Assembly: GCA_039975855.1 (NCBI GenBank)
Contig: JBDWGH010000005.1
Span: forward strand, 62,001 to 126,000
Length of the DNA stretch: 64,000 bases
Reading direction: 5' to 3'
DNA from: Litorimonas sp039975855
Lineage (GTDB): Bacteria > Pseudomonadota > Alphaproteobacteria > Caulobacterales > Maricaulaceae
In this document: one piece after another, positions 8,195 to 16,028 of the stretch
Position numbering within the stretch: position 1 is the first letter of the stretch
How the letters are laid out: each line of letters begins with the position of its first letter
The notes under the pieces: generated by a model
What the model saw: only the letters and a program-made list of their open reading frames with translations
Database searches by the model: none
What the model was told of the DNA's origin: nothing
Position numbers and translations under genes: made by a program

Positions 8195-9242
8195 CATCAA
8201 TTTCACCTATCTCCCTGGAGACGGCATCGGCCCTGAAGTCGGCGCTGCATCCATTGCTGTGCTCAACGCCGTGGCCGAAAAATTCGATCACACGCTGTCA
8301 ATCGAAGAACACCTTGTTGGCGGCGCGGCGATTGATGCGGGCTTAAAACCTCTCCCCGATGAAAGTTTCGAGTCCTGCCAACGGACCGGCGCAATTCTGC
8401 TTGGCGCTGTCGGCGGACCGAAGTGGGATCATCTCAAAGGCGAAGACCGTCCAGAACTGGGATCACTTTTGCCGCTGCGTAAGCGTCTTAATCTCTATGC
8501 CAATATTCGGCCTTGCAAACCTTATCCAGCCCTAATCGACCGCGCTCCGCTAAAGCGCGAAAGGCTGGACGGTGTCGACTTTGTTGTCATGCGCGAGCTG
8601 ACGGGCGGAATTTATTTCGGCGATAAAGGCCGCGACGCGCAAGGCGCATATGATATGTGCCGCTATAGTGAAGCCGAGGTTCGGCGCATTGCCATCAAAG
8701 CTTTTGATCTAGCTATGGGCCGGCGCAAAAAAATTACCTCCGTTGATAAATCCAACGTGTTGGAGACCTCTCGACTCTGGCGTGAAACCGTAATTGACGT
8801 CGCGAAGTCCTATCCCGAAGTTGAGCTGGAACACTTGCTCGTGGATGCCATGACTATGCATATGTTGACCAATGCGCAGTCCTTTGATGTTGTCCTGACG
8901 GAGAATATGTTCGGCGACATTTTGACCGACGAAGCTTCTGTCCTTTGCGGGTCTATGGGCGTAATTCCGTCCGCGTCGTTATCTGACGGACGCATGGGCA
9001 TGTTTGAACCTATCCACGGCAGCGCGCCCGATATCGCAGGCCAAGGTAAAGCCAATCCACTGGCCATGATCTTATCCGCCGCATGGATGCTACGTTTGAG
9101 CTTTGGCCTAGACGCAGAAGCCGCTGCCATAGAAAAAGCCGTCGCCCGCGCTTTGGAGGCAGAACAGACGACGGCAGACCTTGGAGGTAATCTAAATACT
9201 TCCCAAGTCGGCGCTTGGATTGCAGAAAATGTCGCACCCTAG
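8187..9242 (+). CDS. leuB: 3-isopropylmalate dehydrogenase
   Basis: LeuB oxidatively decarboxylates 3-isopropylmalate with NAD+. I place the start at GTG 8187 (M-A-N-I-N-F-T-Y-L-P-G-D-G-I-G), preceded by GAGG seven bases upstream and overlapping the leuD stop by eight bases. This gives 351 residues, the usual length; the open frame extends to 8067 but would run far into leuD. Motifs are GDGIGPEV at the N-terminus, LGAVGGPKWD, RELTGGIYFG with substrate-binding Arg, and DEASVLCGSMGVIPSASL. Its 3' end overlaps the ilvA start by 14 bases. Confidence 0.95.
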   Translation: MANINFTYLPGDGIGPEVGAASIAVLNAVAEKFDHTLSIEEHLVGGAAIDAGLKPLPDESFESCQRTGAILLGAVGGPKWDHLKGEDRPELGSLLPLRKRLNLYANIRPCKPYPALIDRAPLKRERLDGVDFVVMRELTGGIYFGDKGRDAQGAYDMCRYSEAEVRRIAIKAFDLAMGRRKKITSVDKSNVLETSRLWRETVIDVAKSYPEVELEHLLVDAMTMHMLTNAQSFDVVLTENMFGDILTDEASVLCGSMGVIPSASLSDGRMGMFEPIHGSAPDIAGQGKANPLAMILSAAWMLRLSFGLDAEAAAIEKAVARALEAEQTTADLGGNLNTSQVGAWIAENVAP

Positions 9243-10764
9243 CTCAACTCCCGATCTTGATGATCTGCGCGCGCGCATAGACTCTGCGCAAGTTTATGGT
9301 CTCGCACAGCGTACACCCACGCAATTTGCGCCAAAACTTTCAGCCGCTTTGGGACGTAGTATCTGGCTGAAACGCGAGGACATGCAGGATGTGTTTTCCT
9401 TTAAAATTCGCGGAGCCGCCAACCGAATTGCCCGATTGAGCGAAGCGGAACGCGCGCGCGGTGTTGTGGCGGCCAGTGCGGGCAACCATGCCCAAGGCGT
9501 CGCGGCGGCTGCGCAATATTACAAAATCAAAGCGCTGATTTTTATGCCGATCACCACGCCGCCCATTAAGGTCAGCGCGGTTCAAGCCATGGGCGCGGAA
9601 ACTAAATTAGTTGGCGACACATATGACGACGCGTGTGACGCCGCGATCAGGCATGCGGAAGACACAGGCGCAGTCTTCGTCCACCCTTTTGACGAACGCG
9701 ATGTGATTGCTGGACAAGGCACAGTCGGCAAAGAAATCTTGGAACAAATGCCTCGCAGCCCTGCGGCGGTTTATGTCTGCACGGGCGGCGGTGGTCTCGT
9801 TTCCGGCATTGGTGCCTGGTTTGATCGCCACGCTCCGGATGCCAAAGTTTTCGCCGTCGAAGCCGAAGGCGCGCAAACCCTCGGTCAGGCGCTGGAGGCA
9901 GGACGACCCGTAAGCTTGAACCGGGTCGATGGATTTGCCGACGGCACAGCCGTGCGCACATTCGGCATGCTGACTTACGCCATTTGCGAACACGTCGTGG
10001 ACGGGCATATCGCCGTCAGCAATGACGAGATTTGTGCCGCCGTCAAAGACGTATTCGAAGCCACACGAACGGTTGTCGAACCAGCGGGCGCGCAAGCGCT
10101 GGCGGGCGTCATCCAACATATTAAATCCGGCGAAGCGCCTGAAGGCGATTTGGTCGTCACCATCTCCGGCGCAAATGTGAATTTTGACCGCATCGGCCAT
10201 ATGGTGGACCGCGCAGAATTTGGCGCAGGTGAGGAAATGTTGTTTGCCGCCACCATCCCGGAACAAGCCGGCGCCTTTCTTAATTTTGTCCGTGCCCTGG
10301 GCCAGCGCGCCGTAACCGAATTTAATTACCGCTTTGCTGATCGCAGCGAAGCCCATGTTCTGGTCGGATTAAAAACGCGGGACTTAACGGATCGCGCGCA
10401 AGTCATTTCTGACATGGCCGCGCAAAATATCCATGTCACCGACCTGTCCCATGACCGTTTGGCCAAACGGCATTTGCGTCATATGGTTGGCGGGCGAGGT
10501 AATAACCGCGCCGAAGCCATCTATCGTTTTGAATTCCCCGAACGCCCCGGCGCGCTGACGCAATTTTTGGAGACGCTCGACGCGCGGTGGAATATATCCT
10601 TGTTCCATTATTCAAATCATGGTGCGGCCGAAGGCCATGTCCTTTGCGGGTTTCATGTGGAAGACGCCGACATCCCTGCGCTGGAGGCCCAGCTTTCCGG
10701 GACAGGATATCCCATGGCCCGCGAGACAGATAATCCGGCCTATGGATTCTTCCTCCGCGGATAA
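9229..10764 (+). CDS. ilvA: Threonine dehydratase, biosynthetic
   Basis: IlvA deaminates threonine to 2-ketobutyrate, the entry to isoleucine. The PLP-binding lysine is in FSFKIRGAANRI (about residue 55), followed by SAGNHAQGVA and the phosphate-binding CTGGGGLVSGIG. After residue 330 come two ACT-like regulatory subdomains (ATIPEQAGAFLNFVRALG and FEFPERPGALTQFLETL), as in the isoleucine-regulated biosynthetic enzyme and unlike the short catabolic form. Start ATG 9229 is chosen over 9220; both overlap leuB. It completes the set of enzymes supplying isoleucine, valine and leucine precursors. No terminator with a T-run follows. Confidence 0.95.
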   Translation: MSHPSSTPDLDDLRARIDSAQVYGLAQRTPTQFAPKLSAALGRSIWLKREDMQDVFSFKIRGAANRIARLSEAERARGVVAASAGNHAQGVAAAAQYYKIKALIFMPITTPPIKVSAVQAMGAETKLVGDTYDDACDAAIRHAEDTGAVFVHPFDERDVIAGQGTVGKEILEQMPRSPAAVYVCTGGGGLVSGIGAWFDRHAPDAKVFAVEAEGAQTLGQALEAGRPVSLNRVDGFADGTAVRTFGMLTYAICEHVVDGHIAVSNDEICAAVKDVFEATRTVVEPAGAQALAGVIQHIKSGEAPEGDLVVTISGANVNFDRIGHMVDRAEFGAGEEMLFAATIPEQAGAFLNFVRALGQRAVTEFNYRFADRSEAHVLVGLKTRDLTDRAQVISDMAAQNIHVTDLSHDRLAKRHLRHMVGGRGNNRAEAIYRFEFPERPGALTQFLETLDARWNISLFHYSNHGAAEGHVLCGFHVEDADIPALEAQLSGTGYPMARETDNPAYGFFLRG

Positions 10765-11390
10765 GTGAAGGCGGCTAAGGCAAGCCGAAACGCTTGCAGG
10801 CCATTCAGTTAAACTTTAGTTTCAACCTGGAAACTGCCAAAGTTCGGAATGCCTTGTGAAAAGGACAGCCCGCGTGACGACCTCCGCGATGGAGACCAAA
10901 ATAGAAAGTTGTTTTACGCGAAGACCATCACGCAGCAGCAGTTTTTGATACACCGGGTGGGGGTCCTGCAGTTTCACCTTCCGGTCAGACATACCACGAG
11001 GCCGTATCACTTGGTTAGAGTGAGCGAACCTGTCAGCCTTTGGCGTTTCCTACCACCGCAAACCAACCCCATCGTTTCCAACGGTCGCGACAGCCCCGGT
11101 TTAAGACAAAGCAGTCACCTCTCAGCGTAAAAGGTCCGGCACAGTCTCAGGCGTGACCCTGAAATGCTCAACCCCACCGTCCCTCAGACCGGAAAGTCAC
11201 GTATACTTGCCTGTCCTATGTCCAAGAGAACGAGTTAAATATGTGGGATAAATGGAGTTTCGAGGATGAAGTTGTTTGGGTTTTTTATAAGCGGTTGAAA
11301 GGCATAAGAATCACTGGGTCAAAAAGTCTGAGAAAACGGGGAAACATCAGGGACTTTCCCCGCGCGCAAAATTCCTGTCTAAAGATTCTC
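10765..11390 (+). other. 626-base stretch without a recognisable gene
   Basis: No protein family is recognised on either strand. Open frames at 10849-11130 (+) and 10822-11010 (-) look like chance frames. A weak hairpin (CGGCT/AGCCG) lies just after ilvA. At about 11145-11192 GTCTCAGG can pair with CCTCAGAC at seven of eight positions. I checked for tmRNA, RNase P RNA, SRP RNA and tRNA hallmarks and found none. It may be a decayed gene, a long 5' leader for the DsrE-like gene, or an unrecognised RNA. Confidence 0.4.
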
Positions 11391-11930
11391 ATGAAAAACT
11401 TACTCCTCCCCATCACCCTCCTCCTCATCCCCGCCGCCGCTCAGGCCCAAAATGCGGAGTTTGGCACCGGACCCGTCATCACAGAGTTTGGACAAACCGC
11501 ACCCGTTCAAACGGATTTCAAAATTCCGAAACGGACAAAGTTCAAAGTGGTGTTTGACACGACCGCGGCGACTGAGCCCGGAGAAATCAATAAGAGCCTA
11601 AATACCGCTGCGCGCTTTTTAAACATGCATGCCAAAGCGGGCGTGGCGGAAAAAGATATGAAGCTCGCCGTGGTCTTTCACAGCAAAGGGTCTTTCGACC
11701 TGACCAGCTCAGACTTTTACGGATCAAAATATGACGGTGCCGAAAATGCGAATGCCGCCATCATCAAAGCCCTGACGGAGAAGAATGTGCGCGTCATCCT
11801 CTGCGGGCAAACCGCTGCCTATTACGGAATTAAAAATGAAGACCTGCTGCCCGGCGTAGAAATGGCCCTCTCCGCCATGACCGCCCATGCGGTGCTGCAG
11901 CAAAAGGGATATACGCTGAATCCGTTTTAG
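11391..11930 (+). CDS. Secreted DsrE/DsrF-like protein
   Basis: I place the start at ATG 11391, which begins a signal peptide (MKNLLLPITLLLIPAAAQAQ, cleavage after AQA). An upstream in-frame start at 11241 would add 50 residues with no signal character. The mature part (179 residues in total) has the DsrE/F-like alpha/beta fold: FKVVFDTTAATEPGEINKSL, KLAVVFHSKG, then VRVILCGQTAAYYGI with the single cysteine at the usual DsrE position, and a C-terminal helix with MTAHAVLQQKGY. DsrE proteins act in sulfur transfer; periplasmic versions are common but poorly understood. It converges with the next gene, with only four bases between the stops. Confidence 0.8.
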   Translation: MKNLLLPITLLLIPAAAQAQNAEFGTGPVITEFGQTAPVQTDFKIPKRTKFKVVFDTTAATEPGEINKSLNTAARFLNMHAKAGVAEKDMKLAVVFHSKGSFDLTSSDFYGSKYDGAENANAAIIKALTEKNVRVILCGQTAAYYGIKNEDLLPGVEMALSAMTAHAVLQQKGYTLNPF

Positions 11931-11934
11931 GGCG

Positions 11935-12828
11935 CTACCATTTGAGATCATGCCAATCAGGAATTTCTGCCATCAAGACTCTTTGTTTTGAAAGAAATGT
12001 TATGTCGTCAAAGACATTATAAATATCTTCTCGTTCTTCCGTCTCAATCACGAAATCAAACTTTTGATCTAAGGCTGTAATATCATCCACTAATAACTTC
12101 AGAATTTTCCTTACTTTCGCCCTTGGATATTTTTCTCCTAAACTTTGTAGTTCAGAAATTGATAGGTGAATTCTTTGCCGCAACTCATCTTTAAAGAGCT
12201 GGGGTGGAAATGGAGGGCTTTCTTTCCACCTCTCAAACCAATCCTCTGCCAATAATTTATCCCACGTTAGCTTGGAAAGGCGGTTTTCAAAACGCACCTT
12301 TTCGGTTTGTTTTCGCCGTTCATTCTCTTCTTTCTGAAGCGTATGTTCAGAAAGTAACATCTCTTTATCATGTTCCCATCTCCACTCACCTTCCGCATTT
12401 ACGCTCGCAAAACGCCAGGCGGAGTAAGACGCGTTCCTCTCACCTAACTCTTTCTCTTCATCCGTGAGCGGTAAAGACCCAACGAGAGCAAATTCTAATA
12501 AATCTGGCTCCCAATCTGACCGGGCTGAACAGGTAGCGAAATTCTTAGGAGGATTCTTTGACATGCGTTGGAAGGCTGTAAGTTGACCAAACATAAAGCG
12601 TTTTTGAACGAGCGCACCCAATCCGCGTACTTCATCCAATGTGGGTGGCGCGGGAAACACGCTCTCCAACACAACATAGGTAACCATTGAATCGTAAAAC
12701 TGGATGGCAGTATTTTCGGGCGCAAGTATTTTCAGACATGCGTAACGTTGTGTGTCTTGAGTACCATAATTATAATATGGTGACGTTTTGAATGAATAAA
12801 TCTCACCTGCTTTATAAACTTGGCTCAT
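11935..12828 (-). CDS. Hypothetical protein, 297 residues
   Basis: I do not recognise this protein. The N-terminal 60 residues look like a beta-rich domain (AGEIYSFKTSPYYNYGT, then RYACLKILA) faintly reminiscent of Imm26-like immunity proteins, but this is weak. The middle is charged and helical (about 170-200, KEENERRKQTEKVRFENRL). The C-terminal half is helical with paired Trp/Phe (LAEDWFERWKESPPFPPQL). No signal peptide or membrane helix. Its DNA is visibly richer in A/T than the flanking genes. The start ATG (12826-12828) lies seven bases from a remnant of the astD 3' end, suggesting it arrived as accessory DNA at that site. Confidence 0.65.
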   Translation of the reverse strand: MSQVYKAGEIYSFKTSPYYNYGTQDTQRYACLKILAPENTAIQFYDSMVTYVVLESVFPAPPTLDEVRGLGALVQKRFMFGQLTAFQRMSKNPPKNFATCSARSDWEPDLLEFALVGSLPLTDEEKELGERNASYSAWRFASVNAEGEWRWEHDKEMLLSEHTLQKEENERRKQTEKVRFENRLSKLTWDKLLAEDWFERWKESPPFPPQLFKDELRQRIHLSISELQSLGEKYPRAKVRKILKLLVDDITALDQKFDFVIETEEREDIYNVFDDITFLSKQRVLMAEIPDWHDLKW

Positions 12829-12834
12829 CTTTCT

Positions 12835-12953
12835 CTAAAACCCTCTCATCGCCGGACCTGCCGCCGTGTCACTCACCTGCCCGGCCTGCGCCCAGGCGCA
12901 GTAATCGGCCGCGCAATAGGCTGCCAGACGGTGGTTGCCTGAGAGACCTGGCC
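12835..12953 (-). pseudogene. Remnant of astD 3' end, copy A (about 39 codons)
   Basis: The minus strand reads GPGLSGNHRLAAYCAADY, then CAWAQAGQVSDTAAGPAM and RGF before a stop at 12835-12837. This aligns without gaps to the last 40 residues of the intact astD at 14643-16028, differing at several positions including the absence of the final Lys. Beyond 12954 the similarity stops abruptly. The frame is undisturbed. It is the shorter of two such remnants. It has no start and cannot encode a functional enzyme. Confidence 0.85.
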
Positions 12954-13083
12954 CGCTAATCCTCATTACGCTAACCTTTTGCATGGGGTGCTCAAATCAT
13001 AAAACCCTTACGGAAGATAGCTGTTTACAAATTGCAACCAAGGCAACAAGCAGTCTAGGAACAATCTACAAGGTCAACACAAA

Positions 13084-13533
13084 ATGAAACATATACCAAT
13101 CTTAGCGGCAACATTCGCGCTTTCATTCTCTTCGCCATCTTTTGCTGCAGATGTAGATGATGCTGCCGGCTGCAAAATGTACGGCCAAATTGCGGGAGTC
13201 ATGGTGGACTTCATGCTCCCCTTAACGATGCAAGATTTTGTCAATATGATGAGTGGAAAAGACCCTGAAACTTTAGCAAAGATGTCAAGCGGCCTGATAT
13301 CTGCATTAGATGGAGAGGATATTAAAACGATGATGGCGCTTGGAGGTGATGCTCAAATTGCAGGTCAAGCCGCAGGTGATGTTGCCGTGAAAACTTTAAT
13401 GTCAGGCGAAGCAACCTCATCAAGCGAAGTAAAAAGTATTATGGAGTCGCATTGTAACGAGATCGGCTTTGATCAAATTCTTGCAAATCAAAAAAGGGCT
13501 AACCAAGCATCAGCTGGAAATATTGCCCCGTAG
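13084..13533 (+). CDS. Secreted protein of unknown function
   Basis: The 149-residue protein has a clear signal peptide (MKHIPILAATFALSFSSPSFA, cut before ADVDD). The mature part is small, helical and Met/Ala-rich, with two cysteines (DDAAGCKMYG near the start and MESHCNEIGF near the end) that could form one periplasmic disulfide. A repeated pattern of short amphipathic helices (TLAKMSSGLISAL, IKTMMALGG, VAVKTLMSGE) is visible. I recognise no family. It is transcribed opposite to its neighbours and sits between the two astD remnants, so it is probably accessory DNA. Confidence 0.65.
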   Translation: MKHIPILAATFALSFSSPSFAADVDDAAGCKMYGQIAGVMVDFMLPLTMQDFVNMMSGKDPETLAKMSSGLISALDGEDIKTMMALGGDAQIAGQAAGDVAVKTLMSGEATSSSEVKSIMESHCNEIGFDQILANQKRANQASAGNIAP

Positions 13534-13554
13534 ACAATATTAGGCTCAAGCCTT

Positions 13555-13780
13555 TTAAAACCCGCGCATAGCCGGACCCACCGCGGTCTCACTCACATGA
13601 CCCGCTTGCGGCCAGGCGCAGTAATCTGCGACGTAATAGGCTGCTGGGCGGTGGTTGCCTGAGAGACCGGGGCCTCCAAAGGGGGGTGTGGAGGCTGCGC
13701 CTGTTGTGGGTTTATTCCAATTGACGATACCGGCGCGAGCATCCGCATTAATTTTCCACCCGTCTTTAAATTCTAACAGC
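13555..13780 (-). pseudogene. Remnant of astD 3' end, copy B (about 70 codons)
   Basis: The minus strand carries an uninterrupted frame matching the end of AstD: GWKINADARAGIVNWNKPTT, GAASTPPFGGPGLSGNHRPA, AYYVADYCAWPQAGHVSE, then TAVGPAMRGF and TAA at 13555-13557. It is closer to the intact gene than copy A, yet differs at many bases and residues. It also has GWKINADA where intact AstD has WNYTQPRL, as if from a different astD allele. It ends within the tail of the next gene at 13773-13780. No start is present. Confidence 0.85.
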
Positions 13781-14582
13781 GGCGGGCTTTATAATCGGGC
13801 ATGTCATCGCCGGCGCTACATTTATTGCGGCGCTTTGGGTCATCAAAGAATGCTAATGCAATGGCCGCCACAACGGCCGCTTTGTGATTGGGGTCATTTT
13901 CTGGCGGTAAAAAAACATCGAAGTGATCGTAAGAGTATGTCTCGGGCTCATTATCCCGGTCGCGATAATCAAATGCGGCCACGGTTTTGCCTGCGGCCTC
14001 GAATAAATATCCGTCATTATCAGAAGCTTTATAATTTGGACCGCTAACTTCGCGTTCTTCTAACCTCAACTCTGAACCGTCATGGCGTATTTGACCCACG
14101 CGCGAGTTGATGAGGGCACCAATCACACTATTCTTATTCTCTAAGACGACTTCGAACTTTGTCGTTTGATCATCAAATTCACACACATATTTCAGATCAT
14201 TAGGCTTCAGCGAATACCAGTCCCAATCAGATTTGTGCGAGCGGCCTTTACATTCCGCAGAGAGCGTTTGCGTAAAACCCCCTCCATTAAGTGTGAAGGT
14301 CGTTTTAGATTTGTGAATTTTCCGAATGAAAACGTCGGACGAGGATCCTTTTGTCGACCATGTGCCGAAATAATTACCCATTTCCCAATTACCCTTGGTC
14401 GTAGATCCCGTCGTGCTGACGCCCGATGTGCGGAGCCTATATCCCACTGTACCGACGATAGGGCTGTTTTCTGCGGAGACACTAGGTGGTTTCGGTTTAA
14501 AATTATCCGCCGTCATAGGTGTGACGCATCCCGCTAATAAAATGACTGGGATCAAAGACGCATATTTAATTATCATTTGCAA
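13773..14582 (-). CDS. Lipoprotein of unknown function
   Basis: The 269-residue protein begins with a lipoprotein signal: hydrophobic YASLIPVILLAG followed by the lipobox cysteine at about residue 19 (LLAGC). ATG at 14582 or 14576 are both possible starts. The mature chain is polar and beta-rich, with a GSTTKGNWEMGNYFGTWSTK segment and a late TYSYDHFDVFLPPENDPNHK. I do not recognise the family. The last three codons coincide with the end of the astD remnant B, so its C-terminus (KARRC) may be a junction product. Transcription is in the same direction as astD, 60 bases downstream of it. Confidence 0.65.
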   Translation of the reverse strand: MQMIIKYASLIPVILLAGCVTPMTADNFKPKPPSVSAENSPIVGTVGYRLRTSGVSTTGSTTKGNWEMGNYFGTWSTKGSSSDVFIRKIHKSKTTFTLNGGGFTQTLSAECKGRSHKSDWDWYSLKPNDLKYVCEFDDQTTKFEVVLENKNSVIGALINSRVGQIRHDGSELRLEEREVSGPNYKASDNDGYLFEAAGKTVAAFDYRDRDNEPETYSYDHFDVFLPPENDPNHKAAVVAAIALAFFDDPKRRNKCSAGDDMPDYKARRC

Positions 14583-14642
14583 AGTGTAGCCCGCATTCCA
14601 GAGAAAAGACGCATTACAAATCAGAAAATAAAACAGTTTAGG

Positions 14643-16028
14643 CTATTTAAACCCGCGCATAGCCGGACCGACCGCCCTCTCACTCACCTGCCCCGCTTGA
14701 GGCCAGGCGCAGTAATCTGCGGCGTAATAGGCTGCCGGGCGGTGATTGCCTGAAAGGCCGGGGCCGCCGAAGGGGAGCGTGGAGGCCGCGCCAGTTGTGG
14801 GCTTATTCCAATTGACGATCCCTGCGCGGAGGCGCGGCTGCGTATAATTCCACGTCATTTCATCATCGCAAATTAATCCTGAGGCGAGGCCGAAGCGTGT
14901 GGCGTTAGATACCGCAATGGCCGCGTCCAAATCCGGGGTTCGGATGATTTGCAGGAAGGGAGCGAAGAGTTCTTCATCTGGCACGTCCACGCCCGTCACA
15001 TCGATTAATCCGGGTCGCAGGAACGCCCCGTCGCGGTCCAGCGCCGTCAGCGATGTTCCGCCGCGCGCAATAAGATCCGCTTCGAATTTCTTCGCGGCCT
15101 CCGCAGCCCCTGTGCTGACCACGGGGCCCATAAAAATGTCGTCGATATCCCAGCGGCCAATTTTGACGGCTGCTATTTTAGCCTGCAGCGCGTCCACCAC
15201 CGCATCACCAAACTTGCCCGTCGGCAGAACCAAGCGGCGTGCACAGGTGCAGCGCTGTCCCGCCGTGATAAACCCGCTCATAAAGGCGAGGTCAGAGGCC
15301 GCGTCGACATCCACGGGCTCTTGGATGATGAGCGGATTATTCCCGCCCATTTCCAGCGCGAGCATGATTTCCGGACGGCCCGCAAAATGTTTGTGAAAGA
15401 ATGTTCCCGTCGCGGCGCTGCCTGTAAACAGCAAGCCGTCAATATCGGCATCGAGCAAAGCTGCGCCTGTATCGCGCGCGCCTTGGACAATATTCAAGAC
15501 GCCAGCGGGCAGGCCAGCTTCTGCCCAACACCTCGCCATTACTTCCGCGACTTGCGGGGTGAGTTCGGACGGTTTGAAGACGACCGTATTCCCCGCGAGG
15601 AGCGACGGAATAATATGACCATTGGGCAAATGCCCTGGAAAATTAAACGGTCCGAAAACGGCCATCACGCCATGGGGGCGATGTTTGAGCTGCGTCGTGT
15701 CCGTAATGCGCGTCGGTGTGCGTTCCTCATAAGATTGAATGGAGACCGCGACTTTATTCGCCATAGCGCCCGCTTCGGTCCGCGCTTCCCAGAGCGGCTT
15801 GCCCATATCGCGGGAAATGGCGAGGGCGATTGTCTCGCTTTTCTCGCGCACGGCGTCCGCATATTTTTGCGCGATCTGCGCGCGGTGGTCGAAAGATGTC
15901 AGTGACCAATCGGCAAAGGCTTTGCGTGCTTTGGCGACAGCGGTGTGAACCTCTGCGGCGGACGCAGCTGCGCCTTCCCAAACAACATCACCCGTTGCCG
16001 GACAAATGGATTTTATGATTTGGGTCAT
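14643..16028 (-). CDS. astD: N-succinylglutamate 5-semialdehyde dehydrogenase
   Basis: AstD oxidises succinylglutamate semialdehyde with NAD+ in the arginine succinyltransferase pathway. The 461 residues have the aldehyde dehydrogenase layout: FGPFNFPGHLPNGHIIPSL (nucleotide/substrate region), the general base Glu226 in LALEMGGNNP, and the nucleophile Cys260 in TAGQRCTCARRLV. The C-terminus GIVNWNKPTTGA and PFGGPGLSGNHRP is typical of AstD. It is slightly shorter than the usual 485-490 residues, mostly at the N-terminus. Its ATG overlaps the stop of the M20 gene (16025-16028). Two truncated relatives of its 3' end lie downstream. Confidence 0.93.
   Translation of the reverse strand: MTQIIKSICPATGDVVWEGAAASAAEVHTAVAKARKAFADWSLTSFDHRAQIAQKYADAVREKSETIALAISRDMGKPLWEARTEAGAMANKVAVSIQSYEERTPTRITDTTQLKHRPHGVMAVFGPFNFPGHLPNGHIIPSLLAGNTVVFKPSELTPQVAEVMARCWAEAGLPAGVLNIVQGARDTGAALLDADIDGLLFTGSAATGTFFHKHFAGRPEIMLALEMGGNNPLIIQEPVDVDAASDLAFMSGFITAGQRCTCARRLVLPTGKFGDAVVDALQAKIAAVKIGRWDIDDIFMGPVVSTGAAEAAKKFEADLIARGGTSLTALDRDGAFLRPGLIDVTGVDVPDEELFAPFLQIIRTPDLDAAIAVSNATRFGLASGLICDDEMTWNYTQPRLRAGIVNWNKPTTGAASTLPFGGPGLSGNHRPAAYYAADYCAWPQAGQVSERAVGPAMRGFK

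Noticed and set aside
10765..11390. Possible two-piece tmRNA, RNase P RNA or SRP RNA
   Set aside because: No tag-peptide frame, no T-loop/CCA acceptor piece, and no conserved RNase P or SRP core sequence on either strand.
12830..13780. Insertion sequence or transposon at the astD remnants
   Set aside because: No transposase frame, no terminal inverted repeats and no target-site duplication; the repeats are gene 3' ends in the same orientation.
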